In this document: one piece after another, positions 36,151 through 44,523 of the stretch
Position numbering within the stretch: the first letter of the stretch is position 1
Layout of the letters: every line of letters begins with the position of its first letter
From: Novosphingobium sp. FSW06-99
GTDB lineage: Bacteria > Pseudomonadota > Alphaproteobacteria > Sphingomonadales > Sphingomonadaceae
DNA length: 64,000 nucleotides
Direction: 5' to 3'
Assembly: GCF_001519065.1 (NCBI RefSeq)
Contig: NZ_KQ954258.1
Coordinates: 124,001-188,000 of the forward strand
Made by a program: the position numbers and the translations under genes
Notes under the pieces: model-generated
Told to the model about the DNA's origin: nothing
Databases searched by the model: none
What the model saw: the letters and a program-made list of their open reading frames with translations, nothing else

Positions 36151-36959
36151 CGATGGGGGGCGTCCTGCGGTTTGGGAACAGGCCAGAAGGCGCGGATGCG
36201 CCGCTGGGTATCGGCAAAGGCGGCGCCTCTGCTGCGCAACATATGCGCTTCGAGCGGGGGAATGCCCGACACATGCACCAGCAGCAGGTACATCAGCGCA
36301 GGCGCCGCCAGCGCCAGCCATGACCAGCCGGGTGTGCCAGCCGGGCCGATCGCCACCACCGGCCAGGCCAGCCAGGCCAGCCATTCGAAGAAATAGTTGG
36401 GATGGCGCGACAGCCCCCACAGCCCCGCCTGGCAGATACCCCCGCGATTGCGCGGATCGGCGCGAAACGCCGCCAGTTGCGCATCGGCCACGCCCTCGCC
36501 GACCACGGCGATCACCAGCAGTGCCAGCCCGGCCCAGTCGCTCCATTGGCCCAGCGGCGCCCGATTGCGCGCGGCCAGCACCACCGCCAGCGCCAGCACC
36601 AGCGCGCAGGCCGCCTGGATCTGGGCAAACTGAAACAGCCGCAAGTCCCAGTGCCGCCCCCATGCGCGGCGCAGCGCAGCATAGCGCGGATCATCGTGCC
36701 CGCCGCGCCCGCGCCACCAGATATGCGTGCCCAGCCGCAACCCCCAGGCCAGCGCCAGGCCCGCCACCAGCGCCTGGCGCAGGGGCACCGCACCGGCTGA
36801 CGGCACCAGCGCGCCCGCTGCGGCGGCGGCCGCCGTGGCATAGGACCACACCACGTCCATCATGCCCGATCGACCGGGTCGACGCGCCAGCCACCAGCCC
36901 AGCGTCATCGCCGCAAAGAGCCCAAAGGACAGGTACACGATCAGCATCAGCGATGTCAT
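36147..36959 (-). CDS. DUF1295 family membrane protein
   Basis: A 270-residue polytopic membrane protein. The C-terminal segment SRHPNYFFEWLAWLAW is the RHPNYF-type signature of DUF1295 and related steroid-reductase/isoprenylcysteine-methyltransferase-fold proteins. Such genes commonly neighbour CFA synthase-like genes, so it may act on the same lipids, for example as a reductase. ATG 36959 gives the expected N-terminus. It is divergent from the FAD oxidoreductase gene with a 93-base shared region carrying an inverted repeat. Confidence 0.85.
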   Translation of the reverse strand: MTSLMLIVYLSFGLFAAMTLGWWLARRPGRSGMMDVVWSYATAAAAAAGALVPSAGAVPLRQALVAGLALAWGLRLGTHIWWRGRGGHDDPRYAALRRAWGRHWDLRLFQFAQIQAACALVLALAVVLAARNRAPLGQWSDWAGLALLVIAVVGEGVADAQLAAFRADPRNRGGICQAGLWGLSRHPNYFFEWLAWLAWPVVAIGPAGTPGWSWLALAAPALMYLLLVHVSGIPPLEAHMLRSRGAAFADTQRRIRAFWPVPKPQDAPHR

Positions 36960-36987
36960 GGCCACACTTACGTTCGAGGGAAAACAA

Positions 36988-37015
36988 CGGATGCACCCGG
37001 TCAGCCATGCATCCG
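36988..37015. promoter_or_regulatory. inverted repeat in divergent lipid-locus promoter
   Basis: CGGATGCA (36988-36995) and TGCATCCG (37008-37015) are perfect 8-base inverted arms with a 12-base spacer, centred between the two divergent operons. They fit a dimeric regulator operator able to control both directions. No local regulator other than the ECF sigma/anti-sigma pair is in the locus, so the binding protein is unknown. Confidence 0.45.
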
Positions 37016-37052
37016 CAACGCGCATCGGATCGTACCTGATTGAAACCGGCAT

Positions 37053-38420
37053 ATGCCCAACCATGCGGACCCCGACCAGATGACCTTCAGTTCAACACCT
37101 GCATTCCCCCCTGTCCGCACCGTGGCCATCATCGGCAGCGGCATTTCCGGGCTGTCGGCGGCCTGGCTGTTGAACGCGACCCACGATGTGCAGGTGTTCG
37201 AGGCCGACAATCGCATCGGCGGGCACAGCCACACGCGCGACGTGGCAGGGCACCCGGTCGACACCGGGTTCATCGTCTATAACGAGGCGACCTATCCCAA
37301 CCTGACCGCACTGTTCGGCCATCTGGGCGTGGCGACACGGCAAACCGACATGGGCTTTGCGGTGTCGCTCGACGACGGGCGGCTGGAATATGCGGGCGGT
37401 GATCTGGGCGGGCTGTTTGCGCAACGGCGCAATCTGGTGCGCCCGCGTTTCTGGCGCATGCTGGCCGATCTGGTGCGGTTTTATCGCCAGGCGCCGCGCG
37501 ATCTGCCGGGCTTGGCCGGTCTGACGCTAGGCGGCTATCTCGACCGGCTCGGGCTGGGGGCCGCGTTTCGTGACGATCACCTCTATCCGATGGCGGCGGC
37601 GATCTGGTCGACCCCCGTGGCGATGATTGCCGACCAGCCTGCCGCCACCTTCGTGCGCTTTTGTGAAAATCACGGCTTGCTCAATCTGGGCGCGCGCCCG
37701 CCGTGGCGCACCGTCGAAGGTGGCAGCCGCGCCTATGTCCAGGCGCTGTCGGCCCCGTTTGCCGACCGCATCCACACCCGCACTCCGGTGCGCCAGATCC
37801 GCCGCCTGGCCCACGGGGTGGAAGTGGTCACCGATCACGGCCCGTCGCGGTTCGACGCGGTGGTGGTGGCCACGCCCGCGCATCGCGCGCTGGCCATGCT
37901 GGGCGATGCCGACGCCGACGAACGGCGCGTGCTGGGCGGCTTTTCCTATCGGTCCAATCTGGCGGTGCTGCATTCCGACCTGATGCAGATGCCCGAACGC
38001 GAACGGGTGTGGTCGGCGTGGAACTATGCCGCGCAGGGCAGCGGCGATCAGACATCGCTGTCGGTGACATATTGGATGAACAAGTTGCAGGGCTGGCTGC
38101 CCGACGATCTGCCGTTGTTCGTCACCCTCAACCCGCTGTATGAACCCGATCCGGCGCTGGTGCACGGGCGCTTTGTCTATGATCATCCGGTGCTCGATCT
38201 GGCCGCAGAGCGCGCGCAACGCGCCATCTGGAGCCTGCAGGGGCGCCGCCAGACGTGGTTTTGCGGCGCGCACTTCGGTGCGGGCTTTCACGAAGACGGT
38301 TTGCAAGCCGGGCTTGCGGTGGCCGAGGCGTTGGGCGGCGGGCGGCGCCCATGGCGCGTGGCGGATGAATCCGGGCGCATCCATGTGACCACGCCTGCGG
38401 CGCACGCACAGGCGGCGTGA
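37053..38420 (+). CDS. FAD-dependent oxidoreductase of the CFA-associated lipid locus
   Basis: A 455-residue flavoprotein with the N-terminal dinucleotide motif IIGSGISGLSAAWLL and the following GGHSHTR segment, typical of the NAD(P)/FAD-dependent amine-oxidase-like group that neighbours CFA synthase genes. Members of this kind act as acyl-chain desaturases or reductases in branched and furan fatty acid pathways. ATG 37053 is preferred; an ATG at 37080 is in frame. The stop overlaps the next gene (TGATG), and the following genes are the DUF1365 protein and a second CFA-like enzyme. Confidence 0.88.
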   Translation: MPNHADPDQMTFSSTPAFPPVRTVAIIGSGISGLSAAWLLNATHDVQVFEADNRIGGHSHTRDVAGHPVDTGFIVYNEATYPNLTALFGHLGVATRQTDMGFAVSLDDGRLEYAGGDLGGLFAQRRNLVRPRFWRMLADLVRFYRQAPRDLPGLAGLTLGGYLDRLGLGAAFRDDHLYPMAAAIWSTPVAMIADQPAATFVRFCENHGLLNLGARPPWRTVEGGSRAYVQALSAPFADRIHTRTPVRQIRRLAHGVEVVTDHGPSRFDAVVVATPAHRALAMLGDADADERRVLGGFSYRSNLAVLHSDLMQMPERERVWSAWNYAAQGSGDQTSLSVTYWMNKLQGWLPDDLPLFVTLNPLYEPDPALVHGRFVYDHPVLDLAAERAQRAIWSLQGRRQTWFCGAHFGAGFHEDGLQAGLAVAEALGGGRRPWRVADESGRIHVTTPAAHAQAA

Positions 38421-39211
38421 TGGCGGGATCGGCGCTCTATGTCGGGCATGTCATGCACCATCGCATGCGCCCGCGTGTGCACCGGCTGCGCTATCGGCTG
38501 TTCACGCTGCTGCTCGATCTCGACGAAATCGATGGCCTGAGCGCGCGGCTGCGGCTGTTTTCGCGCGGGGCTTTCAATCTGGTGGCGTTTCACGATCGCG
38601 ACCATGGCGATGGATCGCACCGCCCCTTGCGCGCGCAGGCCGAGGCCTTGCTGGCGCAGGCCGGTTTGCCCCATGGCGGACCGATCCGCATCCTGACGAT
38701 GCCGCGCATCGCCGGTTTTGCCTTCAATCCGCTGACGGTGTGGTTCTGCCACGATCGCACCGGCACGCTCAGCGCGCTGATCTATGAAGTGAACAACACC
38801 TTTGGCGAACGGCACAGCTATCTGCTGCCGGTCGCGCCCGATGCGGCCGGGGATGTGCGGCAGGCTGCCACCAAGCGATTCCATGTCTCGCCGTTCCTGC
38901 CGATGGCGATGACCTATCGCTTTCGCGTGCAGCCGCCCGGCGCCGCGCTGGCCATCGCGATCGCGGCCGAAGACGCCGACGGCCCGGTGCTGTTTGCGGT
39001 GCATCGCGCACAGCGGCGCGATCTGACCGATGCCGCGCTGATCCGCGCGCTGGTCACCCACCCGCTGCTGACGATCAAGGTGGTCGTCGGCATCGGCTGG
39101 GAAGCGCTGCGCCTGTGGCTCAAACGCGTGCCGGTGCACGCCCACCCCGGCGTTGCCCCGGCAACGCCGGTCACCTTTTCCCCTGTTGGTCCGGAGGCAA
39201 CTCGTCCGTGA
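38420..39211 (+). CDS. DUF1365 family protein
   Basis: A 263-residue protein with the conserved DUF1365 segments FNPLTVWFCHDR, EVNNTFGERHSY and KRFHVSPF. DUF1365 proteins are nearly always encoded between an FAD oxidoreductase and a CFA-like methyltransferase, as here, but have no established activity; a lipid-binding or accessory role is likely. The start overlaps the upstream stop (TGATG); a GTG at 38417 is possible. Its own stop overlaps the next start as GTGA. Confidence 0.9.
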   Translation: MAGSALYVGHVMHHRMRPRVHRLRYRLFTLLLDLDEIDGLSARLRLFSRGAFNLVAFHDRDHGDGSHRPLRAQAEALLAQAGLPHGGPIRILTMPRIAGFAFNPLTVWFCHDRTGTLSALIYEVNNTFGERHSYLLPVAPDAAGDVRQAATKRFHVSPFLPMAMTYRFRVQPPGAALAIAIAAEDADGPVLFAVHRAQRRDLTDAALIRALVTHPLLTIKVVVGIGWEALRLWLKRVPVHAHPGVAPATPVTFSPVGPEATRP

Positions 39212-40431
39212 ACTCGTCTGCATCGCTATCCTCAGTCCCACTGTCCCCGCGTCGCACGGTGGGGCCGGTCATGCGCACGATGCGCCGCTGGCTGGCGCAT
39301 CTGCACAAGGGCAGCCTCAGCCTCGTGCTGCCCGACGGTCAGGTGATCCATCACACCGGCAGCGAACCGGGACCGCAAGGCCAGATCACTCTGCATAGCT
39401 GGCGCGCGCTGCGCCGGTTGCTGTGGCGCGGCGATCTGGGCTTTGCCGAAGGCTATATCGCCGGGGACTGGTCGAGCACCGATCTGGTGCGGCTGATCGC
39501 GGTGGGTGCGGCCAATCTGGCGCAGCTCGATGCGGAAATGGACGGCAGCCTGCCGGTGCGCGTGCTGCGACGGATGGTGCACGTGCTGCGCGGCAATTCG
39601 CTGCGCGGCAGCCGCCGCAACATCGCATTCCACTATGATCTGGGCAACGATTTCTATCGCCCCTGGCTCGACCAGAGCATGACCTATTCGTCGGCGATCG
39701 CCTTTGCCCAAGGTCAGTCGCTCGAAACCGCGCAAGCGCACAAGCTGGACCGGATTGCGCACTTGCTGCACCTGGCGCCCGACACTTCGGTGCTGGAGAT
39801 CGGCTGCGGATGGGGCGCGCTGGCGATGCATCTGGCCCAGGCCGGGGCAGAGGTAACCGGGATCACGCTGTCGCGCGAACAACTGGCCTTCGCGCGCGAC
39901 CGCGTGGCGCATGCCGGACTGACCGACCGGGTCGGCCTCGCCTTGTGCGACTATCGCGAAGTGACCGGCACATTCGACCGCATCGTCTCGATCGAAATGC
40001 TCGAAGCCGTGGGCGAAGCCTGGTGGCCGACTTATTTCCGCCAGATCCACGACCGGCTGGCACCCGGTGGCCGCGCCGTGCTGCAAGTGATCACGATTGC
40101 CGAAGATCGCTATGACCATTACCGGCAGGCGCCCGATTTCATCCAGCACTATGTCTTTCCCGGCGGCATGCTGCCGACCCGGACAATCCTGGCGCAGCAA
40201 TCGGCCGACGCCGGTTTGCAGATGACGCACCAGGAACAGTTTGCGCCCGCCTATGCCGCCACGCTGGCCGAATGGCGCCACCGCTTTACCGCCGCGCGCG
40301 AGGCGATGCTGGCGGGCGGGTTCGACGAACGGTTCTGCCGCATGTGGACGTATTACTTGTCCTACTGCGAGGCGGGGTTTGCCACCGGGCAGATCGACGT
40401 CGGGCTCTATGTGCTGGAAAAGCCGCAATGA
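39208..40431 (+). CDS. CFA synthase-like methyltransferase (paralog B, altered active site)
   Basis: A 407-residue member of the CFA family. The SAM motif is intact (EIGCGWGA, about residues 197-204) and the catalytic Glu is kept in VSIEMLEAVG (Glu266). However, the cysteine position of classical Cfa is Ser (YSSAIAF, Ser162) and the catalytic His position is Gln or Val (VLQVITI, residues 291-297). The FEH motif is also changed to LEA. This suggests transfer of a methyl group without ring closure, as in branched-chain or methylene fatty acid synthesis. GTG 39208 has a GGAGG site ten bases upstream. Confidence 0.9.
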   Translation: MNSSASLSSVPLSPRRTVGPVMRTMRRWLAHLHKGSLSLVLPDGQVIHHTGSEPGPQGQITLHSWRALRRLLWRGDLGFAEGYIAGDWSSTDLVRLIAVGAANLAQLDAEMDGSLPVRVLRRMVHVLRGNSLRGSRRNIAFHYDLGNDFYRPWLDQSMTYSSAIAFAQGQSLETAQAHKLDRIAHLLHLAPDTSVLEIGCGWGALAMHLAQAGAEVTGITLSREQLAFARDRVAHAGLTDRVGLALCDYREVTGTFDRIVSIEMLEAVGEAWWPTYFRQIHDRLAPGGRAVLQVITIAEDRYDHYRQAPDFIQHYVFPGGMLPTRTILAQQSADAGLQMTHQEQFAPAYAATLAEWRHRFTAAREAMLAGGFDERFCRMWTYYLSYCEAGFATGQIDVGLYVLEKPQ

Positions 40432-41081
40432 TCGCGCGGCGCGATGTGCTGGGCGGCGCGCTGGCGCTGGCCCTGCCTGTCCCGGCGCTGGGCGCGGCAT
40501 TGCCGGTGCCGCCGTCAGGACGACTGGGCTTTGACGTGTGGCGCGGATCGCGGCAACTGGGCACGCACGATCTGGTGTTTCACCCCTCTGCCGATGGGCT
40601 GGTGGTCGATGTCAGCGTCGATATCGCGTTCAGGATCGGCCCGATCACGCTCTATCACTATACCCATCACGCCCACGAACGCTGGGCCGGGGGTGATGTG
40701 GTGGAAATCAGCACGCAGACCAACGACAATGGCACCCGCTATCGCATCGAAGGCCACCGCGACAGCCGCGGGCTGGTGATCGAGCCCGGCGGCCAACCCG
40801 CCTATGTCGCGCCCGCCGATGCGCTGCCCGCCACGCACTGGAACCACCGCGAACTCGACGGGCCGTGGATCAACACCCAGAACGGCGAACTGCTGCGCCC
40901 GCATGTCACGCCGGCGGGCATGTGCATGGTCGAAACCGCCGCTTCCAAACCTTTGCGCGTGCGTCGCTATGCGCTGTCCGGCCCGGTGCAATTGAACCTG
41001 TGGTACGACGAGGCCCAGGCCTGGGCAGGCCTGAGCTTCATCAAGGGCGGCGCCGAAGTGCGCTACGCCCGGCGCGGTTGA
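40428..41081 (+). CDS. DUF6134 family exported protein
   Basis: A 217-residue protein starting with a twin-Arg-like or Sec leader (ARRDVLGGALALALPVPALGAA). The rest is beta-rich with repeated short motifs (GPITLYHYTHH, KPLRVRRYALSGPVQLNLWY), as expected for a periplasmic lipocalin-like or DUF6134 protein. Such genes accompany CFA-locus operons. ATG 40428 overlaps the preceding stop (ATGA), making it the fourth gene of the rightward operon, which ends one base before the convergent peroxiredoxin stop. Function unknown. Confidence 0.75.
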   Translation: MIARRDVLGGALALALPVPALGAALPVPPSGRLGFDVWRGSRQLGTHDLVFHPSADGLVVDVSVDIAFRIGPITLYHYTHHAHERWAGGDVVEISTQTNDNGTRYRIEGHRDSRGLVIEPGGQPAYVAPADALPATHWNHRELDGPWINTQNGELLRPHVTPAGMCMVETAASKPLRVRRYALSGPVQLNLWYDEAQAWAGLSFIKGGAEVRYARRG

Positions 41082-41082
41082 G

Positions 41083-41637
41083 TTACCGCACCGGATGCGC
41101 GGCGCGCCAGGCGCGGACCGCGGCCAGCGTCTTTTCGACATGGCCATTGGGGCTGAGCGCGCTGTAGGCGAAGATGATCCGCCCGTCGGGCGCGATCACG
41201 AAACTGGTGCGGTCTGACATCGACAGGATCGGCATCTTCACTTTGTAGGCGTCGATGATGGCGCTGCTGGCCACGCCCACGGCAAACTTGTTGCGGCATT
41301 CGGTGACCGAAAACTTGCTCAGCTTGTCGATCGGATCATGCGCCAGCCCGATCACCGTCGCGCCCTGTGCGGCGAACGCGGCGGTTGCGTCCGAAAACTC
41401 GTGCGCCTCTATCGTGCAGCCGCTGGTGAACGCGGCGGGGAAGAAATAGAGCACCACCGGCCCGTGCCGCAGCGCCTCGGCCAGATGGAATTCAAACGGC
41501 TTGCCCGCGATCACCGCAGGCGTCGAAACCGGCGGCGCGCTGGCCCCGAGCGGCAGCGCGGCAAAGACAGGGGTTGCCGCAACCGACAGCGAAGCGAGCG
41601 CGGCAAGCGATGCGAAATGGCGGAACGTCAGCGACAT
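41083..41637 (-). CDS. exported peroxiredoxin (AhpC/TSA family)
   Basis: A 184-residue thioredoxin-fold peroxidase. A signal peptide (SLAALASLSVAATPVFA) predicts a periplasmic location. The peroxidatic motif is PAAFTSGC, which fits PxxxTxxC, and a second Cys lies in TECRNKF, a possible resolving residue. It would reduce hydrogen peroxide or lipid peroxides and fits a locus that modifies membrane lipids under stress. Its neighbours on the same strand are the sigma/anti-sigma pair, 67 bases upstream. Confidence 0.9.
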   Translation of the reverse strand: MSLTFRHFASLAALASLSVAATPVFAALPLGASAPPVSTPAVIAGKPFEFHLAEALRHGPVVLYFFPAAFTSGCTIEAHEFSDATAAFAAQGATVIGLAHDPIDKLSKFSVTECRNKFAVGVASSAIIDAYKVKMPILSMSDRTSFVIAPDGRIIFAYSALSPNGHVEKTLAAVRAWRAAHPVR

Positions 41638-41704
41638 GGATGATCTCCTCTACCCCTGCATATACGCGCAGGTCCGGCCTGCGGATGCAAGCTGCCCCGG
41701 AGTG

Positions 41705-42397
41705 TCAGCCGGCCGAAGCAAGCTTGCCCGTCAGGATCACCGGCCCGGTCGGCAGCCCGGTGGGCGAACCGCCCGCCGGTTCAAGCGAAACCGCCAGTGT
41801 CACCCCTGCCTGCAACGCGGCCGAGGCCCTGCCCGGGGCGCGGCGCCAGCCGGGATGGGCCTGCGACAACAGCCCGAGCGAACGCGGACGGCCATCGGCA
41901 GGGATCACCCACAGTTCGACCGCGCGCGGCCCGGCATCGACCCCCGACACGACCGAAGCCAGGCGCCCACTGGCCGGATCGAAATTGACCGAGACCACCC
42001 CTGCCTTGCCCGACAGCACCGCCACCAACGGCGCCGGTTGCGCGGCGTGGAGCGGTGCGGGCGGCGGCGGCGCGAAATGCGCGCGCTGCCAATCGTTGAT
42101 GCCCAGCGCCAGCACCAGCAGGCTGGCCGCGATGGCACCGGCGCGCCATAGCCGCATACTGGTGACAAGATTGTCGTTGGCAGGCAACTGCGCCAGGATC
42201 GCCGACCACACGCGGGCCGGCGGGGTCTCGCCCAGATCGGCCGCCAGCCCCGCCGCATAGGCCTGCCAGCGCGCATGGGCATGCGCAAACGCGGCATCGT
42301 GGCGCAAACGGTCGTGCGCTGCGGCAGCCTCGGCTTCGTCGAGCAGCCCCAGCGCCAGTTCGGCGGCGAGCAGATCGTCTTCGTCCGACGCGCTCAT
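41705..42397 (-). CDS. anti-sigma factor, RskA family
   Basis: A 230-residue protein with an N-terminal acidic anti-sigma-like region (DEDDLLAAELALGLLDEAE), one transmembrane segment (AGAIAASLLVLALGIND, residues near 87-103) and a C-terminal extracytoplasmic RskA domain with the LWVIPADGRPRSLG pattern. No zinc-binding HxxxCxxC motif is seen, so it is not of the ChrR zinc type. ATG 42397 overlaps the sigma gene stop, the usual order for an autoregulated sigma-anti-sigma operon. It should hold the sigma factor inactive until a cell-envelope signal acts. Confidence 0.88.
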   Translation of the reverse strand: MSASDEDDLLAAELALGLLDEAEAAAAHDRLRHDAAFAHAHARWQAYAAGLAADLGETPPARVWSAILAQLPANDNLVTSMRLWRAGAIAASLLVLALGINDWQRAHFAPPPPAPLHAAQPAPLVAVLSGKAGVVSVNFDPASGRLASVVSGVDAGPRAVELWVIPADGRPRSLGLLSQAHPGWRRAPGRASAALQAGVTLAVSLEPAGGSPTGLPTGPVILTGKLASAG

Positions 42398-42954
42398 GCC
42401 AGGCACTCCTTCAACCGGATCAGGGCACGGCGGATGCGGCTCTTGATCGTACCGAGCGGACGCGCCGCGCGGGTGGCCAGATCGGCATAGCTGGCGCCTT
42501 CGAAAAACGCGGTGCGGATCATCCGCGCATCATCGCCATCCAGCCGGTCGAGACACCAGGCGATCCGCCCCGCTTCGTCCGAGGCCATCGCCTGCTGTTC
42601 GGCGTCGGGTTCGGGATCGGCCACTTCGCCCGCCAGTTCGATCGGATCGGACGGCCGACGACGGCTCTGGCGCAGCCGGTCGAGCGCACGATTGCGCGCC
42701 AGCGTGATCAGCCAGGTCATCGCGGTTCCGCGCGCCGGATCAAACGCCCCGGCACGCCGCCACACCGTCAGATAGACCTCTTGCAACACCTCTTCGGCCT
42801 CCTGCCGTTCGGGCAAGATACGCAAGGCAACACCAAACAGCTTCACACTGGTGCGCTGATAGACCAGTTCGAAGGCTGTGCGGTCGCCCCCGGCGACGGC
42901 TTCGAGCGCACGATCCAGGCTGATTTCACGGTCTGCTTCGGGCGCTGCCGCCAT
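42394..42954 (-). CDS. ECF RNA polymerase sigma factor, SigK-like
   Basis: A 186-residue ECF sigma factor. Region 2 is seen in LEEVYLTVWRR (core binding, with neighbouring ETAEEVLQE-like residues) and region 4 as FEGASYADLATRAARPLGTIKSRIRRAL (only part quoted). The linker holds acidic residues. A partner anti-sigma factor overlaps its stop. It may control the lipid locus upstream, as ECF factors do for CFA clusters in other alphaproteobacteria, but no clear shared promoter pair was found. Confidence 0.92.
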   Translation of the reverse strand: MAAAPEADREISLDRALEAVAGGDRTAFELVYQRTSVKLFGVALRILPERQEAEEVLQEVYLTVWRRAGAFDPARGTAMTWLITLARNRALDRLRQSRRRPSDPIELAGEVADPEPDAEQQAMASDEAGRIAWCLDRLDGDDARMIRTAFFEGASYADLATRAARPLGTIKSRIRRALIRLKECLA

Positions 42955-43008
42955 GTCCGTCCAGATTCCTCAACCGATTGTGCGCCTTGCACGATTAAGC
43001 ACAATGGA

Positions 43009-44514
43009 TCAGGCAGACAAGTGCCCCAACGGCCGTCTTCGCAGCAATGTCAGCCCATGGTGCACCAATCCGACGATATCGCCAAACGCGGGATGGCGCG
43101 TCGCCCACAGGCAGCCCAGCCACAGCGCGGCGCCCAGCATGGTCGCCCCGCCCAGCGCCGCCACACCCACTGCATCGGGCCCCAGCCACAGGCCATAGAC
43201 CAGCGCCAGCGGCATCAGCGCCGCCGCGCTGGCCACGGCGCTCTTGACATAGACCAGCATCAGCGCGCGCCGGTCGAACCGCACCACGTCATCCATCAGC
43301 CGGGCATAGAGCAGCACCCACACCACCGCATAGACCAGCCGCGAGGCGGCCGCCCCGTTCAGCCCCCAGCGGCACCCCGCCGCCAGCAGGATGACCGAGG
43401 CCGCCGTGTCGATCACATTGCGCACCACCAGCCGCCCGGTACGCCCCATCAGCACCGGCAGGTCGAGATGCAGCGGCAAAGCGCACAGCACCACTTCAAG
43501 CAGCGCGACCATGCCCAGCACCGGTGCCACCCCGGCCCAGGCCGGGCCATACAACAACCGCACGATCGGGCGCGCCGCCAGGGCCAGCCCGGCCATGCCC
43601 GGCCACAGCACAGCGGTATAGCCCGCCACCACGCGCAGATAAGCCGGGCCCAGCGGTTCGCCCCGGTCGCGGATGCGGGCAAAGGCGGGAAAGAACACCT
43701 GGCCCACCGCGCCCGCGATCAGCATGCGAAACTGGTCCGACAGACCCACCGCGCGACTGAACAGGCCAACCGCGTGCAAGGGCAGAAACCGCCCCACCAC
43801 CATGTCGGGCATGCGGCTGCCCAGCGCGCCGACCACGGTGATCAGGCTGAGCCGTGATCCCGAACCGAGGATCGGCGCGATCCCGTCGAGCCGCAGCGGC
43901 CAGGGCAAAGTCGGCCGCATGATCTGCGCGATCAGCCCGCGCGATGCGGCACCGGCGAGCGTTGCCCAGGCCAGTGACACCGCCCCGCAACCCAGCGCCG
44001 CCAGCGCCACCGCGACCGCGCCCTGCACCAGCGCCCCACCCAGATTGACCGCGAAATGGCCGTGAAAGCCCATGGTCCGGCTCATCACCGCCAAAGGCAT
44101 CACCGCCAGCGGGCTGAACAGATAACTCGCCGCGATGATCAGCAGGATCGGGACAAGCCCCGGCTGGTGATAGATCTGTCCGGCGGGCCAGGCCATCGCG
44201 GCAATCAGCGTGGCGATGCCCGCCGCCATCAGCAGCGACACCGTCGCACACCGCGCCAGATCCTCGCGCGTCAACCGGGGCAGCGCCGCCACGTGGCGTG
44301 CCATGCCGAAATCCTGGATCACCGCCATGACCAGCGCCAGGGCAATCGCGATCGAATAGAGCCCGAGCTGCGCCGGGCCGAGAAACCAGCGGGAAATGAT
44401 CACCGAACTGGCAAATTGCACGGCAAAGCCGCAATATTGTCCGGCCATGGCCCAGACCGCCGCACCGCGCACCCCCATCGCGGCCGGTTCGGGGGAAGGT
44501 TCGGGGTTGGTCAT
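43009..44514 (-). CDS. Wzx-type flippase/polysaccharide biosynthesis protein
   Basis: A 501-residue membrane protein with about fourteen hydrophobic segments. The polysaccharide-biosynthesis/MATE-like fold is recognisable from GVRGAAVWAMAGQYCGFA near the N-terminus, the GSRMPDMVVGRFL segment and GLFSRAVGLSDQ. Such flippases move undecaprenyl-linked oligosaccharides across the inner membrane. The gene is nine bases after the glycosyltransferase stop and is the third gene of the leftward operon headed by the fused aminotransferase. It fits export of a modified glycan. Confidence 0.9.
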   Translation of the reverse strand: MTNPEPSPEPAAMGVRGAAVWAMAGQYCGFAVQFASSVIISRWFLGPAQLGLYSIAIALALVMAVIQDFGMARHVAALPRLTREDLARCATVSLLMAAGIATLIAAMAWPAGQIYHQPGLVPILLIIAASYLFSPLAVMPLAVMSRTMGFHGHFAVNLGGALVQGAVAVALAALGCGAVSLAWATLAGAASRGLIAQIMRPTLPWPLRLDGIAPILGSGSRLSLITVVGALGSRMPDMVVGRFLPLHAVGLFSRAVGLSDQFRMLIAGAVGQVFFPAFARIRDRGEPLGPAYLRVVAGYTAVLWPGMAGLALAARPIVRLLYGPAWAGVAPVLGMVALLEVVLCALPLHLDLPVLMGRTGRLVVRNVIDTAASVILLAAGCRWGLNGAAASRLVYAVVWVLLYARLMDDVVRFDRRALMLVYVKSAVASAAALMPLALVYGLWLGPDAVGVAALGGATMLGAALWLGCLWATRHPAFGDIVGLVHHGLTLLRRRPLGHLSA

Positions 44515-44523
44515 CGCACGCGT

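Noticed and set aside
43006..43011. TGATCC-type ECF -35 hexamer upstream of the sigma gene (minus strand)
   Set aside because: No matching -10 element at 16-19 bases, and the hexamer partly overlaps the flippase stop; could be chance.
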